A stretch of DNA of 64,000 nt from Paenibacillus urinalis (GCF_028747985.1 NZ_CP118108.1:1183501-1247500); one strand, 5' to 3'. Positions 26,282 to 35,921 are shown, numbered from the stretch's first letter. Notes: generated from the letters alone by a model not told the origin. Translations and numbers: made by a program.

Positions 26282-28078
26282 CTAACCTGCATCATTATGC
26301 GTATGTTCCTTGGAAGTCGTTCCAGATTCCAGGGCATGATCGTATAGTTCTCTATAATAGCCGCCAAGCCGCATAAGCTCTGGATGGCTGCCAGACTCGA
26401 CAATGGCACCATCCTTCATGACCAGAATACGGTCTGCATGCATCACGGTGGACAGCCGGTGCGCAATGACGATCGTCGTCCTTCCGGCGGAAACCGAATC
26501 AAGTGCAGACTGAACCAGCTGCTCGGTATGAGAATCGAGATTCGCTGTTGCTTCATCCAATATGAGAATACGTGGCTTGAAGACAACAATCCTCGCAAAG
26601 GATATAAGCTGCCTCTCTCCCGCAGATAGTCCGCTTCCTCGCTCTGACAGATGCGTATCATAGCCCTCCGGCAATCTGGAGATCATCAGATCCGCACCCA
26701 CATAGCTGCACGCCTCGATAACTTCTTCACGGCTGATCTCCTCACGGAACATCCGTACATTATCAATGATTGAGCCTGAGAACAGGAAGGGCTCCTGTTG
26801 AATGAGACCGACCATCCGGTGAAGGCTCTGCTGTGGCAGCCGCCGAATATCGATATCATCGATTAGAATGCTGCCCTCTGTTACATCATAGAAACGGTTC
26901 AGCAGAGAGATCACCGTGCTCTTGCCCGCACCGGTCGTTCCTACGACACCAATCATTTCTCCAGGCCGTATCGTAAGATTCAGTTGATGAATGATAGGCT
27001 GGTCCGCTGAATAACCAAAGGACACATCGTCAAATGTGATCTTGCCCTTCACTTGATCCGCGTTCAATTTTACGGTATCCACATCCTTCGGATCTGGAAT
27101 TTCGGGCTCAGTACTGAGAATGCTCCATATTCTTTCCATGGAAACGGTGGTGGACTGGAATGTATTCCATTGCATCGTAATTTGGTTAATCGGCTGAAAA
27201 AATTGACGGATATAGCTGATAAAAGCGTACAGCACACCGACCTCGAGAGATTTGCCGAGTACAGCCTGCCCCCCTAGCCAGACCATCAATACAAGAGCGA
27301 TGTTGCCCAGTATATCAAAGGTCCGGTTAAATATAACGTTGGAGCGGACCTGACGAATATTGGCCGAATAGTAGCTCTCATTCTGTTTATTGAACTGTTT
27401 CAGCTGCTCCTTCTCCTGATGGAAAGCCTGAATCAAGAACATCCCCGACAGGTTCTCTGCAATAAAGGCGACAAGTCTGGACAGCCGGGTTCTCGCTTGC
27501 TGATAGGTCTCCTTCAAATAATTACGGAACAGGACGGCAACGATCGCAATGACCGGAAGTACAGCCAAAGAGTAAGCGGCAAGGGTAACATCCAGCTGGA
27601 ACATAAAAAAGATAATCATAATGAGCATCATGCCGTCACGAATCAGACTGAGCAGCACCTGAGTAAAGAACTGGCTGATCGTCTCGGTATCACTGGATAC
27701 GTTCGTGACCAGACTTCCGCTGTGTCTGCGGTCAAAGAAGGACATGGACATTCTTGTGATGTGTTTGAACAAATCCCTGCGCAGCGATGCGACGATGCTC
27801 TGTCCGGTAAATTGGAGCAGATTGTTCTGGATATACGTAAATATGAAGCTGATAATGGATAGAACCAAATAAAGAACAGCGATGTAGATGAGAAAACGAA
27901 GCTCTGTGTTTCCGATTGCAAGATGATCATCGATCGCGATCTTAATCAGATACGGCTGTGACAGCTCAGCGGCTATACCGAGCAGCGAACAGAAGAAGAT
28001 GAGTACAAACTTCATCCGGTGCGGCCGGCCATAGCTTAATATTTCACGAAATGCACTCCGATTCGGTTTAGATCCCAT
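26282..28078 (-). CDS. ABC exporter half-transporter (second subunit of a heterodimer)
   Basis: 598 residues. Six-helix ABC_membrane domain (about 20-310), then a nucleotide-binding domain with Walker A GTTGAGKST, Q-loop IQQEPFLFSGSI, signature LSAGERQLISFARI and Walker B PRILILDEATANLD, switch His in IAHRLSTV. All catalytic motifs are consensus; the signature LSAGERQ is typical of YfiC/LmrD-like subunits. It overlaps the upstream half-transporter by 11 bases. Drug or lipid export is typical for the family; the cargo is unknown. Confidence 0.9.
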   Translation of the reverse strand: MGSKPNRSAFREILSYGRPHRMKFVLIFFCSLLGIAAELSQPYLIKIAIDDHLAIGNTELRFLIYIAVLYLVLSIISFIFTYIQNNLLQFTGQSIVASLRRDLFKHITRMSMSFFDRRHSGSLVTNVSSDTETISQFFTQVLLSLIRDGMMLIMIIFFMFQLDVTLAAYSLAVLPVIAIVAVLFRNYLKETYQQARTRLSRLVAFIAENLSGMFLIQAFHQEKEQLKQFNKQNESYYSANIRQVRSNVIFNRTFDILGNIALVLMVWLGGQAVLGKSLEVGVLYAFISYIRQFFQPINQITMQWNTFQSTTVSMERIWSILSTEPEIPDPKDVDTVKLNADQVKGKITFDDVSFGYSADQPIIHQLNLTIRPGEMIGVVGTTGAGKSTVISLLNRFYDVTEGSILIDDIDIRRLPQQSLHRMVGLIQQEPFLFSGSIIDNVRMFREEISREEVIEACSYVGADLMISRLPEGYDTHLSERGSGLSAGERQLISFARIVVFKPRILILDEATANLDSHTEQLVQSALDSVSAGRTTIVIAHRLSTVMHADRILVMKDGAIVESGSHPELMRLGGYYRELYDHALESGTTSKEHTHNDAG

Positions 28079-29813
28079 GATTTAACCCCTCCTCCTGAAT
28101 GCGGGCAAGTGATGCATATTGTCCGCCCAGTGACATGAGCTGCCGATGGCTGCCTTGCTCCACGATCCGTCCTTCCTCCAGAACGACGATGAGATCGGCA
28201 TGCTTGACCGCGCTGATGCGGTGAGAAATGATGAGTGTGGATTTGTTTTTTCGTTCCTTCTTCAAGCTGTTTAATATTCCGGTTTCGGTTACGGCATCGA
28301 CAGCACTCATACTATCATCAAGAATCAGCAAGGGTGCCTTCTTCATCAGCCCTCTTGCGAGACTGGTCCGCTGACGTTGTCCTCCAGACAAGGTGACCCC
28401 GCGTTCCCCGAGAGGGGTATCGAATCGCTTCGGAAATTGGATGATATTATCAAAGATCATCGCCTGCTTCGCCGGAGCTTCTACTTCAGTCTGGGATGCA
28501 CTGCGGTCGCTGAAGGCAATATTATCCCGAATCGTCGTGCTGAACAGGAATCCGTCCTGCGGAACATAAGACAATTTGGAACGGAGACTCTCAAGTGTTA
28601 ATTGCCTGATATCAAGACCGCTGATAAAAACGGTGTTTGCAGGCGGCTCATAGACTCGCAGCAGCAGTTTGACGAGTGTACTCTTGCCGCTGCCTGTTCG
28701 GCCCACAATGCCGATGGTTTTGCCAGCGGGAAGGGTAAGATTGATGTTATGCAGGGCATGTTCCTTGCTTCCGGGATATTTGAAGGATAGATTACGAATC
28801 GTAATATCCTCCACCTTGCTTAGAGGAACAGCATCCGGCACTTCTCGGACATCCGGAATTTCAGCCAGCAGATTATTGACCCGGTCGAGCGATGCGCTGG
28901 ACCGCTGCATCATATTGATGACATTCCCAATCTGCTGAAGGGGACCCATAATCATGCGCAGATACAGAGTTAGCGCGACGAAGCTTCCCAGGCTGATCGT
29001 ATTCTGTATCGTCATGTAACCGCCAATGACAATGGAGATGACCAGAGAGACGGCGCCGAGCAGCGGGAGAAGGGCTTGAAACAAGGAGGACAGCCTTACG
29101 AGCCGCAGCTGCTTATCTCGAATAGCATCAACAGAGGCGCCGAAACGGTTCTGCTGGGTCTCCTCTATGGCAAAGGTCTTGGTTACTCGAATCCCGCCCA
29201 GCTGTTCTTCAGCCGATTCGGTCATGGATGCTAGTGCTTCCTGGACATGCTTGGATCTCTCGCGGATTCGTGGTCCGAAATAGACAACAAGCACCGGAAT
29301 GGCAAGCAGTGGACCGACGCTGATCGCAATCAAGGTGAGGGGGATTCCGTCAATCATCATCATGACAACGCAGGACAGGAGCAGAAAGACAGCATTCGTT
29401 GTCTGGTTAATTCCATTCGAGATTGCTTCACGTACCGAGGTTACATCATTCATCACATAACTGAGCAGTTTTCCTGTACCTTGCTTGGCAAAATATTTCT
29501 CGCTCAGCTCAGAAAATTTGCCGAACAGCTTCTCCCGCGTGACGTACTCAAATCTGCGTCCGAGCCGCATAATCATAAATTGACCCAGGCCAAACAGCGC
29601 ATTATACGAGATGGCAATGAGGAGCAGCTGCAGGCTGTAATAAATAATTTTTTCCATAGTGAGTGTTTGGAGCTGGAGTTCATCTGTAAAATGACCAACG
29701 ACACGGGGCAGCAGCGCCTGATCAATATTAGAGATGATAATCAGCAGGATGGCAGCGAGGTAGGAAGGCCAGTGAGAACCGACATAATGGCGAAGCATAC
29801 TTCGATCTTGCAT
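28068..29813 (-). CDS. ABC exporter half-transporter (first subunit of a heterodimer)
   Basis: 581 residues from the ATG at 29813 (AAGGAG upstream); a longer reading to 29909 adds a non-conserved tail. Six helices, then Walker A GRTGSGKST, VPQDGFLFSTTI, signature LSGGQRQRTSLAR and ILILDDSMSAVDAVTE. The residue after the Walker B Asp is Asp rather than Glu (LILDDSMSA), the usual degenerate catalytic site of heterodimeric exporters such as YfiB, BmrC and LmrC. Its partner at 26282 has Glu there (LILDEATA). So the pair has one competent and one degenerate ATP site. Confidence 0.9.
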   Translation of the reverse strand: MQDRSMLRHYVGSHWPSYLAAILLIIISNIDQALLPRVVGHFTDELQLQTLTMEKIIYYSLQLLLIAISYNALFGLGQFMIMRLGRRFEYVTREKLFGKFSELSEKYFAKQGTGKLLSYVMNDVTSVREAISNGINQTTNAVFLLLSCVVMMMIDGIPLTLIAISVGPLLAIPVLVVYFGPRIRERSKHVQEALASMTESAEEQLGGIRVTKTFAIEETQQNRFGASVDAIRDKQLRLVRLSSLFQALLPLLGAVSLVISIVIGGYMTIQNTISLGSFVALTLYLRMIMGPLQQIGNVINMMQRSSASLDRVNNLLAEIPDVREVPDAVPLSKVEDITIRNLSFKYPGSKEHALHNINLTLPAGKTIGIVGRTGSGKSTLVKLLLRVYEPPANTVFISGLDIRQLTLESLRSKLSYVPQDGFLFSTTIRDNIAFSDRSASQTEVEAPAKQAMIFDNIIQFPKRFDTPLGERGVTLSGGQRQRTSLARGLMKKAPLLILDDSMSAVDAVTETGILNSLKKERKNKSTLIISHRISAVKHADLIVVLEEGRIVEQGSHRQLMSLGGQYASLARIQEEGLNHGI

Positions 29814-29938
29814 AAGGCAAGTCATCTCCTTGGCTATTTTTTTAGTAAGACACGGCAAGAAAAGGGCAGATGCTTTTTTTTTATCAAAAAAAGCAAACAT
29901 GCCCTTCACTTACATAAACGTTCTGTTGGTATTCATAA

Positions 29939-29965
29939 CCCAATCCATTTATGAAATGGATTGGG
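29939..29965. other. Twelve-base-pair perfect inverted repeat
   Basis: CCCAATCCATTT and AAATGGATTGGG with a three-base centre lie between the divergent ABC exporter and SLH genes. No U-tract follows on either strand, so an operator is as likely as a terminator. The rest of 29814-30202 shows no gene. Confidence 0.4.
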
Positions 29966-30202
29966 CCGGTAAACAATATACATTTAATTCTTATGCATAA
30001 TACCTTCGATGTCAAACCATGAAATATGTAAATATCAGTGGAAATAATTTGAGAGACGGATGGAGAGACTTCAATTTAAGGTTAATTAAGGATATGGAGG
30101 GAAGATCCTGAGGGCAAGTGAAACATTTTGGAGCCGGGGCTCGTTTAGAGTGTAAATCGAGATGGAAAATAAAGATTGACTAAAGATGGAGGCTGACTAC
30201 AA

Positions 30203-31108
30203 ATGAAGCATAGAACGATTAAAATATCTGTAGCTGCAATGAGTATCGCGATGGCACTGGGCGGAGCGTCCGCTTATGCCTTTGATGATGTCAGCTCGAA
30301 GGAGCAGCTAAGTCTGTTGGATTCGCTGAGAAGCAAAGGAATTGTGAGTGGGGTGACGAACCAGTTGTTTCATCCAGAGCAGCGGTTAACTGAGGCGCAG
30401 GGTATTCAAATGATTGTAAATGCTTATGATCTGAAAGATGAAGCGAATTCCGAAGCGGTACGCTGGTATGATGGAGCTGTGAATGCCGCTATAGCACACG
30501 GCCTGTCTGTTCCTGAACAATTTGATGCGAATAACAGCTTGACGAGAGAAGTGTTTGCCCAGCTGCTATATGAAGGACTCAATACGACAGGAACCTATCC
30601 TTCGATTCTTCGTTACAACTTCATTGCCGATGGTGACAAGATCAACAAGGAATATGAGAGCTCGATTCAAACCTTGCTGAACATGAATATCGTCAGTTTG
30701 AACGATAAGGATGAATTCAGACCGGATGAAGAGCTGACCCGAATGGAGGCAGCAGAAATGGTATTTAACGCACTCGAGGTTGTGGATCGTTATGGAAACG
30801 GTGGTGGTTCTGAGGAACAACCAGGTACAGATATTCCAGGGAGCGGCCAGCAGGCTTATGTACCTGAAGTGACTTCCCAAACGGTAGATGAGAAGACGAT
30901 TAAGGTCAAGCTCAGCTTGGAGCTGCCAAATCCGGGCTATGGACTAGAGATCAAGAAGGTAGAGCTTGGAAAGGATGGTAAAGCGATAATTAAATATCAG
31001 ATTATCCAGCCAGACCCGGACAAGATGTATCCACAGGTCATTACGGAGCGTACAGCGGAAACCAATATCCCATCCGGATATACGCCGCTCGTAGAGCCTT
31101 TTTCATAA
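30203..31108 (+). CDS. Secreted SLH-domain protein with C-terminal PrcB-like region
   Basis: 301 residues. A signal peptide ends at AYA-F (about residue 26). Three S-layer homology-like units follow (about 27-195): FDDVSSKEQLSLLDSLRSKGIVSG, LTREVFAQLLYEGL, and FRPDEELTRMEAAEMVFNALE. A Gly/Glu/Gln linker leads to an ~80-residue beta domain (VKLSLELPNPGYGLEIKKVEL) that resembles the C-terminal protease-complex PrcB domain. It is probably attached to the wall through the SLH units. Ribosome site GATGGAGG. Monocistronic, ended by a terminator. Confidence 0.8.
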   Translation: MKHRTIKISVAAMSIAMALGGASAYAFDDVSSKEQLSLLDSLRSKGIVSGVTNQLFHPEQRLTEAQGIQMIVNAYDLKDEANSEAVRWYDGAVNAAIAHGLSVPEQFDANNSLTREVFAQLLYEGLNTTGTYPSILRYNFIADGDKINKEYESSIQTLLNMNIVSLNDKDEFRPDEELTRMEAAEMVFNALEVVDRYGNGGGSEEQPGTDIPGSGQQAYVPEVTSQTVDEKTIKVKLSLELPNPGYGLEIKKVELGKDGKAIIKYQIIQPDPDKMYPQVITERTAETNIPSGYTPLVEPFS

Positions 31109-31128
31109 AAATGTTCCTGAACATAAAG

Positions 31129-31162
31129 GAAGCCTCGGAATGTATTCCGGGCTTCTTTTTTG
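31129..31162 (+). terminator. Terminator after the SLH gene
   Basis: GAAGCCTCGGAAT (31129-31141) pairs with ATTCCGGGCTTC (31144-31155) with one mismatch, then T6. Confidence 0.85.
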
Positions 31163-31217
31163 TTAAGATGAATCCATAACATAACTCATAAGAATTATAG
31201 ATAGCTGGAGGAAAATC

Positions 31218-31739
31218 ATGATTTTACATAAAGGCGAGATTCTCTTTCGTCAGGGAGATACAGGACCGCTGTATCATCTCCATAAAGGCTTGTTAAAAAT
31301 CGTCCGAATTCAGGAGGATGGGAATGCTTATCTCGTTAATCTCATCGTACCCGGAGAAACCATCCCTCATCATAGCCTAATCAGCCCGGGCCCTTGTTTC
31401 GGAACGGCTATTGCTCTAACGACATGTGAGATCGAAGTGATCCCTTCCGCTGCATGGTACCATGCTTTGTCGGAGCAGCCCGCGAAGTATCGGGATATCG
31501 CACTTCTGCTGCAAAATAAGGTTCGAATGATGCAGGAGAGAATGGATCAAATGACAGAGACTAATCCCGCAGAACGACTTCGCCGTCTTCAGGAATGGAT
31601 GGAAGGTTACCTCGCTCCAGAGAAAATGACCGATGTGCTCACCCAATCCGAAATCGGACAGCTGATTGGTCTCCGAAGAGAGACAGTTAACCGCTTGCTG
31701 AGAGCAGGTACATCGGAAGAGCAGGAGCCTGACTTATAG
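31218..31739 (+). CDS. Short Crp/Fnr-family regulator
   Basis: 173 residues. A cNMP-binding-type beta roll (1-95: HKGEILFRQGDTGPLYHLHKGLLKIVR) leads to a dimer helix and a helix-turn-helix (LTQSEIGQLIGLRRETVNRLL). The recognition helix RRETVNR closely matches E. coli CRP (RETVGR), which reads TGTGA. The protein ends soon after this helix, so the usual C-terminal wing is missing or very short. No cluster of four Fnr cysteines is present. It converges with hmp and overlaps its stop by six bases. A TGTGA-N6-TCACA site in the hmp promoter is its likely target. Confidence 0.82.
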   Translation: MILHKGEILFRQGDTGPLYHLHKGLLKIVRIQEDGNAYLVNLIVPGETIPHHSLISPGPCFGTAIALTTCEIEVIPSAAWYHALSEQPAKYRDIALLLQNKVRMMQERMDQMTETNPAERLRRLQEWMEGYLAPEKMTDVLTQSEIGQLIGLRRETVNRLLRAGTSEEQEPDL

Positions 31740-32939
31740 CTGCTCCTTGGGTCCAAAAAATTCGTAATGCAGGTCATGCTCCTGTACGCCCCAGTCCAGC
31801 AGCATACTCCGAAGGCTCTTCATGAACAAGGTCGGTCCGCAGAAGTAAAAATGAGCATCTGTCGTCTGAACGACCTCTGCAAGCCAGTCTTGATCCACTC
31901 TCCCCGTTCTGTCATAGCCCTCATCTTCGGATTGAGGATCACTGTAGCAGAAGTAAGCAGACAGGCGGTCATGCTCCTGTTCCAAATGCCGGATCTGTGG
32001 TCCCAAGGCTTGGACCTTCATGTGCTGAGCTGCATGAATGAACGTAATGTCACGCTCTGCGCCGCTGGCCAGTTCAGCCTGAAGCATGCTGATGAGGGGA
32101 GTGATGCCGATGCCTCCTCCGATGAGCACAAGCGGACGATCATCCTGGATCTCAAGCTTGAAGTCTCCTGCAGGTGCTGACAGCCATAGGGTGTCGCCTG
32201 CATGAATCTGATCATGGAGATAGCTGGATACTCTGCCTGCAGGTGAATCCGCTCTGGCTGATTCTTTCTTGACACTGATTCGGTAATGCGGCAGACCGGG
32301 AGCGTCCGACAAGCTGTACTGACGAATTTGGGTATATGAATCACCTGGAATTTCAACTTTTACACTAATGTATTGCCCAGGTTCGAACGGAGCGAGCGGC
32401 GATTGATCTGCAGGCCGTAAGTAGAATGAACGGATGATGTCACTTTCGTCCACGGTTTTAATGACCTCAAATGCACGGAAGCCTTCCCAGCCTCCAGGCT
32501 GATCGGAAGCCTCCTCATACATTTTGGCCTCCATTTGGATAAATACATTGGCAATGACCTGATAAGCATTACCCCATGCCTCAATAATCTCATCTGTAGC
32601 GGCTTCACCTAGTACATCCTTGATGGCCAACAGCAAATATTTGCCTACAATCGGATAATGCTCAGGCTTTACCCCGAGACTGCGATGCTTATGGGCGACT
32701 TGGGTAACAGCCGGCAGTACAGTTTCAAGTCGATCAATATATTTGGCAGCAGCGTATACCATCGCGGCTAGTGCTGCTTGCTGCTTGCCTTGGCTCTGAT
32801 TGGCATGATTGAATATATGGAGCAGCTCGGGATGATGTTCAAACAACAGCTCATAGAACCGCCGTGTAATCTCATTGCCGTGCACTTCGAGCACAGGAAC
32901 CGTGGATTGAATGATTTTGATATCTTGAGTACTTAACAT
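31734..32939 (-). CDS. hmp: Flavohaemoglobin (nitric oxide dioxygenase)
   Basis: 401 residues. An N-terminal globin domain has distal Tyr29 and Gln53 and proximal haem His85 (VAHKHRSLGV). The FAD domain has RQYSLSDAP and SSYLHD, and the NAD domain has LIGGGIGITPLISML and FYFCGPTLFMKSL. It oxidises NO to nitrate using NAD(P)H and O2. GAGGGGG precedes the ATG. The promoter has a -10 TATACT (32970-32975) and a Crp/Fnr-type box centred 41.5 bases before the predicted start, suggesting activation by the neighbouring regulator. Length and domain order are standard. Confidence 0.96.
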   Translation of the reverse strand: MLSTQDIKIIQSTVPVLEVHGNEITRRFYELLFEHHPELLHIFNHANQSQGKQQAALAAMVYAAAKYIDRLETVLPAVTQVAHKHRSLGVKPEHYPIVGKYLLLAIKDVLGEAATDEIIEAWGNAYQVIANVFIQMEAKMYEEASDQPGGWEGFRAFEVIKTVDESDIIRSFYLRPADQSPLAPFEPGQYISVKVEIPGDSYTQIRQYSLSDAPGLPHYRISVKKESARADSPAGRVSSYLHDQIHAGDTLWLSAPAGDFKLEIQDDRPLVLIGGGIGITPLISMLQAELASGAERDITFIHAAQHMKVQALGPQIRHLEQEHDRLSAYFCYSDPQSEDEGYDRTGRVDQDWLAEVVQTTDAHFYFCGPTLFMKSLRSMLLDWGVQEHDLHYEFFGPKEQL

Positions 32940-32996
32940 AAATAAAGCCCCCTCTGTTGAATTAGTTCAAGTATAGAAGAGACATAAGGGACGAAT

Positions 32997-33012
32997 TGTG
33001 ATTTGGATCACA
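32997..33012. promoter_or_regulatory. Crp/Fnr-type box in the hmp promoter
   Basis: TGTGA-TTTGGA-TCACA, perfect five-base arms. Relative to the minus-strand -10 at 32970-32975, it is centred at about -41.5, the class II activation position. Confidence 0.65.
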
Positions 33013-33120
33013 CCTAATGTGAACAGGAAATGAAGAATAGAAATGCATCCTTTTCCCATTCTAACTCGTATACTTGTTGTGAAATTCAAGAGGAATGAAT
33101 AGAAGGAGAACGACATCTTA

Positions 33121-34071
33121 ATGAATATGGAACATGCGGATGAACTTAGGAGCCAACTGGCTGACATAGAGAAATGGGAGAACGAGCAGAAGGATATCTT
33201 TTTTTGGGAAAAGCTTGGCCGGCTGCCCTTTGTGATGCTGGATAAGCTGACGCCAAAGATTATTCGTGACAAGCTGGGAGATGTCCTGAATGAAATGGGT
33301 GCTTTTATTCAGAATGGCGGTAAATTTCTGGTTAACCCCAAAACGGTGCTTCGCCGGATTGATAACATACTGCAAGGTGAAGCTCAGGAAGGCTCAACTA
33401 AGAAAGAAGTTAAGAAAGGCAGTGTGAAGACGCTGTTCAAACAGCTGGGCACAGCCGCTTCAAGCGTCACTGCAAGTGTAACAGGCAAAGGCCAGAAGCA
33501 GGAGAATGCTGACCATGACGAGGCCTCTGCCATTTCACTTGAACAGGTATCACACCTGCCTGTCTTGGTAATGGACCAGGTAGCGGATGACATCATCTCA
33601 GAGCGCGTGAAATTTGCAGCGGCAAGTGGTGCGGCTACCGGGGTCGGCGGATTTATTACGATGGCTGCAGACATGACGCTGGTTCTTGGCAATTCACTCA
33701 AGACGCTCCAAGAGATCGCCATCTGTTATGGCTATGATCCGAATGATCCCATGGAACGGGTATTTGTACTCAAATGTCTTCAGTTCTCTTCCGCCGACAT
33801 CGTCGGAAAGAAGGCGATCCTAACCGAACTCGCTACCTTCGATGAAGAGCATACGAATGCTGAGGTCATATCCCAGATCCAGGGCTGGCGCGAAGTGGTC
33901 AATACGTATCGGGACAGTCTTGGCTGGAAGCAGCTGTTTCAGATGATTCCCATTGCAGGGATTATATTCGGGTCCATCAGCAACAAAGGAACGCTGTCCG
34001 ATGTGTCTGAAGCAGGGAAAATGCTGTATAAGAAGCGCCGCTTGCTCAAACGATTGGCAGAGCTGGAATAG
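33121..34071 (+). CDS. EcsC-family protein
   Basis: 316 residues, no signal peptide. The N-terminal ~60 residues (IEKWENEQKDIFFWEKLGRLPFVMLDKLTPKII) and the central VSHLPVLVMDQVADDIISERVKFAAASGAATGVGGFITMAADM are the EcsC family (PF12787) signature; a Gly/Ala-rich amphipathic stretch there may touch the membrane. The C-terminus again is Gly-rich (IPIAGIIFGSISNKGTLSDV). A low-complexity insert lies between about residues 80 and 135. EcsC is linked to the EcsAB exporter in Bacillus, but the family's biochemical role is unclear. Ribosome site AGAAGGAG. Confidence 0.82.
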   Translation: MNMEHADELRSQLADIEKWENEQKDIFFWEKLGRLPFVMLDKLTPKIIRDKLGDVLNEMGAFIQNGGKFLVNPKTVLRRIDNILQGEAQEGSTKKEVKKGSVKTLFKQLGTAASSVTASVTGKGQKQENADHDEASAISLEQVSHLPVLVMDQVADDIISERVKFAAASGAATGVGGFITMAADMTLVLGNSLKTLQEIAICYGYDPNDPMERVFVLKCLQFSSADIVGKKAILTELATFDEEHTNAEVISQIQGWREVVNTYRDSLGWKQLFQMIPIAGIIFGSISNKGTLSDVSEAGKMLYKKRRLLKRLAELE

Positions 34072-34183
34072 AGACTTACTCTCAGTCATACAGCAACCCC
34101 GCATGGTCATGTGGATAACGGCATGGGAACCACAGCAGGATACGAATCAATCCTATCGCTCGATGCTTAATTTTTCTGTAACG

Positions 34184-34786
34184 TCAGGCGAGCTTGGCTC
34201 CAAGCTTGTAGATTTTACTCAGCCACTGCTGCCTCTTAACGTCTGTCGAGGTTTTAACTGGACCGATTTCGGTAATTTTACGTGTCTTGATTCCGCAGTA
34301 ACCGAATATACCTTGTGTGACCACTCGGTGTCCTGCCCTTCCATATATGAGCCGATAATACAAGGATGGAGTATCCATCGTGACAATCAGATGAGCGGTC
34401 TTGCCGGTCAGAAGCTTATCCCAGAGCAGACTGTTCGGACGCTGCAGATAGGCATAGTGGGGAAGGAGAATCCGGTCAAAGAAGCCTTTGAGAAGCGCCG
34501 GCATGCTGCCCCACCATAGGGGATAGATCAGGACAATGTGATCCGATTGTTTGATAATCTCCTGGGCATACAGCAGGTCCGGCTCCAGCTCGGTGCGTTG
34601 TCTGTATCCGTATTTGAGGTTGGGGTTGAAGCTCAGCTTGCCGAGCTCAAGTAAGTGAACGGTCGCTCCTTGCTCTCTGGCTCCCTTCATATAAGCTTGA
34701 GCGAGTGCGCTGCAGTAGCTGTCAAGATCAGGATGTCCCAGTATAATTGTTATTACGGGTAGTTGAGATTTACTCATATCATTCAA
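34184..34786 (-). CDS. Flavodoxin-fold NAD(P)H oxidoreductase (KefF/NQO-like)
   Basis: 200 residues. FMN-binding features are the first strand and phosphate loop (IILGHPDLDSYCSALAQAYM) and HIVLIYPLWWGSMPALLKGFFDRIL, the hallmark of NAD(P)H:quinone oxidoreductase/KefF relatives. Such enzymes reduce quinones or azo/nitro compounds by two electrons. GGAGG precedes the ATG at 34786. It is divergent from an AraC-family regulator 16 bases away, which probably controls it. Confidence 0.88.
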   Translation of the reverse strand: MNDMSKSQLPVITIILGHPDLDSYCSALAQAYMKGAREQGATVHLLELGKLSFNPNLKYGYRQRTELEPDLLYAQEIIKQSDHIVLIYPLWWGSMPALLKGFFDRILLPHYAYLQRPNSLLWDKLLTGKTAHLIVTMDTPSLYYRLIYGRAGHRVVTQGIFGYCGIKTRKITEIGPVKTSTDVKRQQWLSKIYKLGAKLA

Positions 34787-34802
34787 TCCTCCTAATGGAT
34801 GC

Positions 34803-35921
34803 GTGAGAAATGTTCTTCGTTACTCATCATATAGGAAGTTTGAATTTATACTTATGATCTATCACGCAGAATTCATGTTCTGTTCTGCTTATTTAAGGGA
34901 GGTGGCGGAAATCGTCGAATACGGCATATCCATTACGATGCTATATACCATGATCAAGACCGTTTCTTTATCCGGTTATGATGTGGATACCTTTTGCCGT
35001 GACAATGGTCTGGACCCCAGATTGCTGCAGGATCCGGAAGCCCGCATTGGTGCAGAGCAGCATGTGAAGCTGGCTTGTGCGGCGGCAGAGCTTCTGGAGG
35101 ATGCGTATTTTGGACTTCACCAGGGTTCTCAGATGGAGATGGCGGATCTTGGAGTGCTGGGGTATACGATGGTGCATTCAGGGACCATTGAGGAATGTAT
35201 TCACGCCTATCAAAGATATTATGCAACGGTCTGCAGCGGCTATGATATACGGCTCTCTAGGCAGGGTTCAGAGACGGTGCTGACTTTATCGCTTGAAGAG
35301 CTGTCCTATCCGCCATCTAGACATTGTGTAGACGATATGGTGAGCTCGCTTGTTCATATCATGACCCGGCTTAGCGGCAGAACCATCAAGTTCAGCAGGA
35401 TAACCCTTATGCATCCGGCACCGGACAGCGGAGATGAATACAGGGAAGTGCTGGGTGTACAGCCAGAGTTTAATAAGGAGCACACGAGTCTGTATTTTCC
35501 TCAGGAAGTACTGGAGTATCCGGTGATTTATGCTGATGCCAGGCTCGCCGGATGGTTTGAAGAGAGGACCTCGGATGTACTCCTTAAGCTGAAGGCTGGT
35601 CGTCACTTTACGGATGAGCTCACAAGGTGGATGATGGAGCAGCTCAAGGTCAGGCTCCCGGGCATATCGGATGCTGCGGCACATTTTCATATGAGCACGA
35701 GAACGCTTCAGGCTAGGCTTCAGCAGGAGAATACGACTTATAGAAGGCTGCTCAATGATATTCGCAAGGAGCTGGCGCTTAGATATCTTAAGGAGCCGGA
35801 GCAATCCATTGCGGACATTGCTTTTTTGCTTCATTTTTCGGAGGACAGTGCGTTTCAGCATGCTTTTAAAAAGTGGACAGGACTCGCTCCGGGACAATAT
35901 CGCACAATTGATGCGAAATGA
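34803..35921 (+). CDS. AraC-family regulator with Arabinose_bd-type N-terminus
   Basis: A ~340-370-residue regulator with an OruR/ArgR-type N-terminal domain (YTMIKTVSLSGYDVDTFCRDNGLDPRLLQDPEARI, ADLGVLGYTMVHSGTIEECIHAYQRYYA) and a C-terminal AraC DNA-binding pair (ISDAAAHFHMSTRTLQARLQ, IADIAFLLHFSEDSAFQHAFKKWTG). The conserved part begins near MLYTMIKTV (about 34937), so the first ~45 residues of the longest reading may not be translated; AGGGAGG lies at about 34895. Likely controls the divergent oxidoreductase gene. Confidence 0.82.
   Translation: MRNVLRYSSYRKFEFILMIYHAEFMFCSAYLREVAEIVEYGISITMLYTMIKTVSLSGYDVDTFCRDNGLDPRLLQDPEARIGAEQHVKLACAAAELLEDAYFGLHQGSQMEMADLGVLGYTMVHSGTIEECIHAYQRYYATVCSGYDIRLSRQGSETVLTLSLEELSYPPSRHCVDDMVSSLVHIMTRLSGRTIKFSRITLMHPAPDSGDEYREVLGVQPEFNKEHTSLYFPQEVLEYPVIYADARLAGWFEERTSDVLLKLKAGRHFTDELTRWMMEQLKVRLPGISDAAAHFHMSTRTLQARLQQENTTYRRLLNDIRKELALRYLKEPEQSIADIAFLLHFSEDSAFQHAFKKWTGLAPGQYRTIDAK

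Noticed and set aside
29247-29954. 235-codon plus-strand frame
   Set aside because: Antisense to the ABC exporter gene, His/Asn/Gln-rich shadow frame with no ribosome site.
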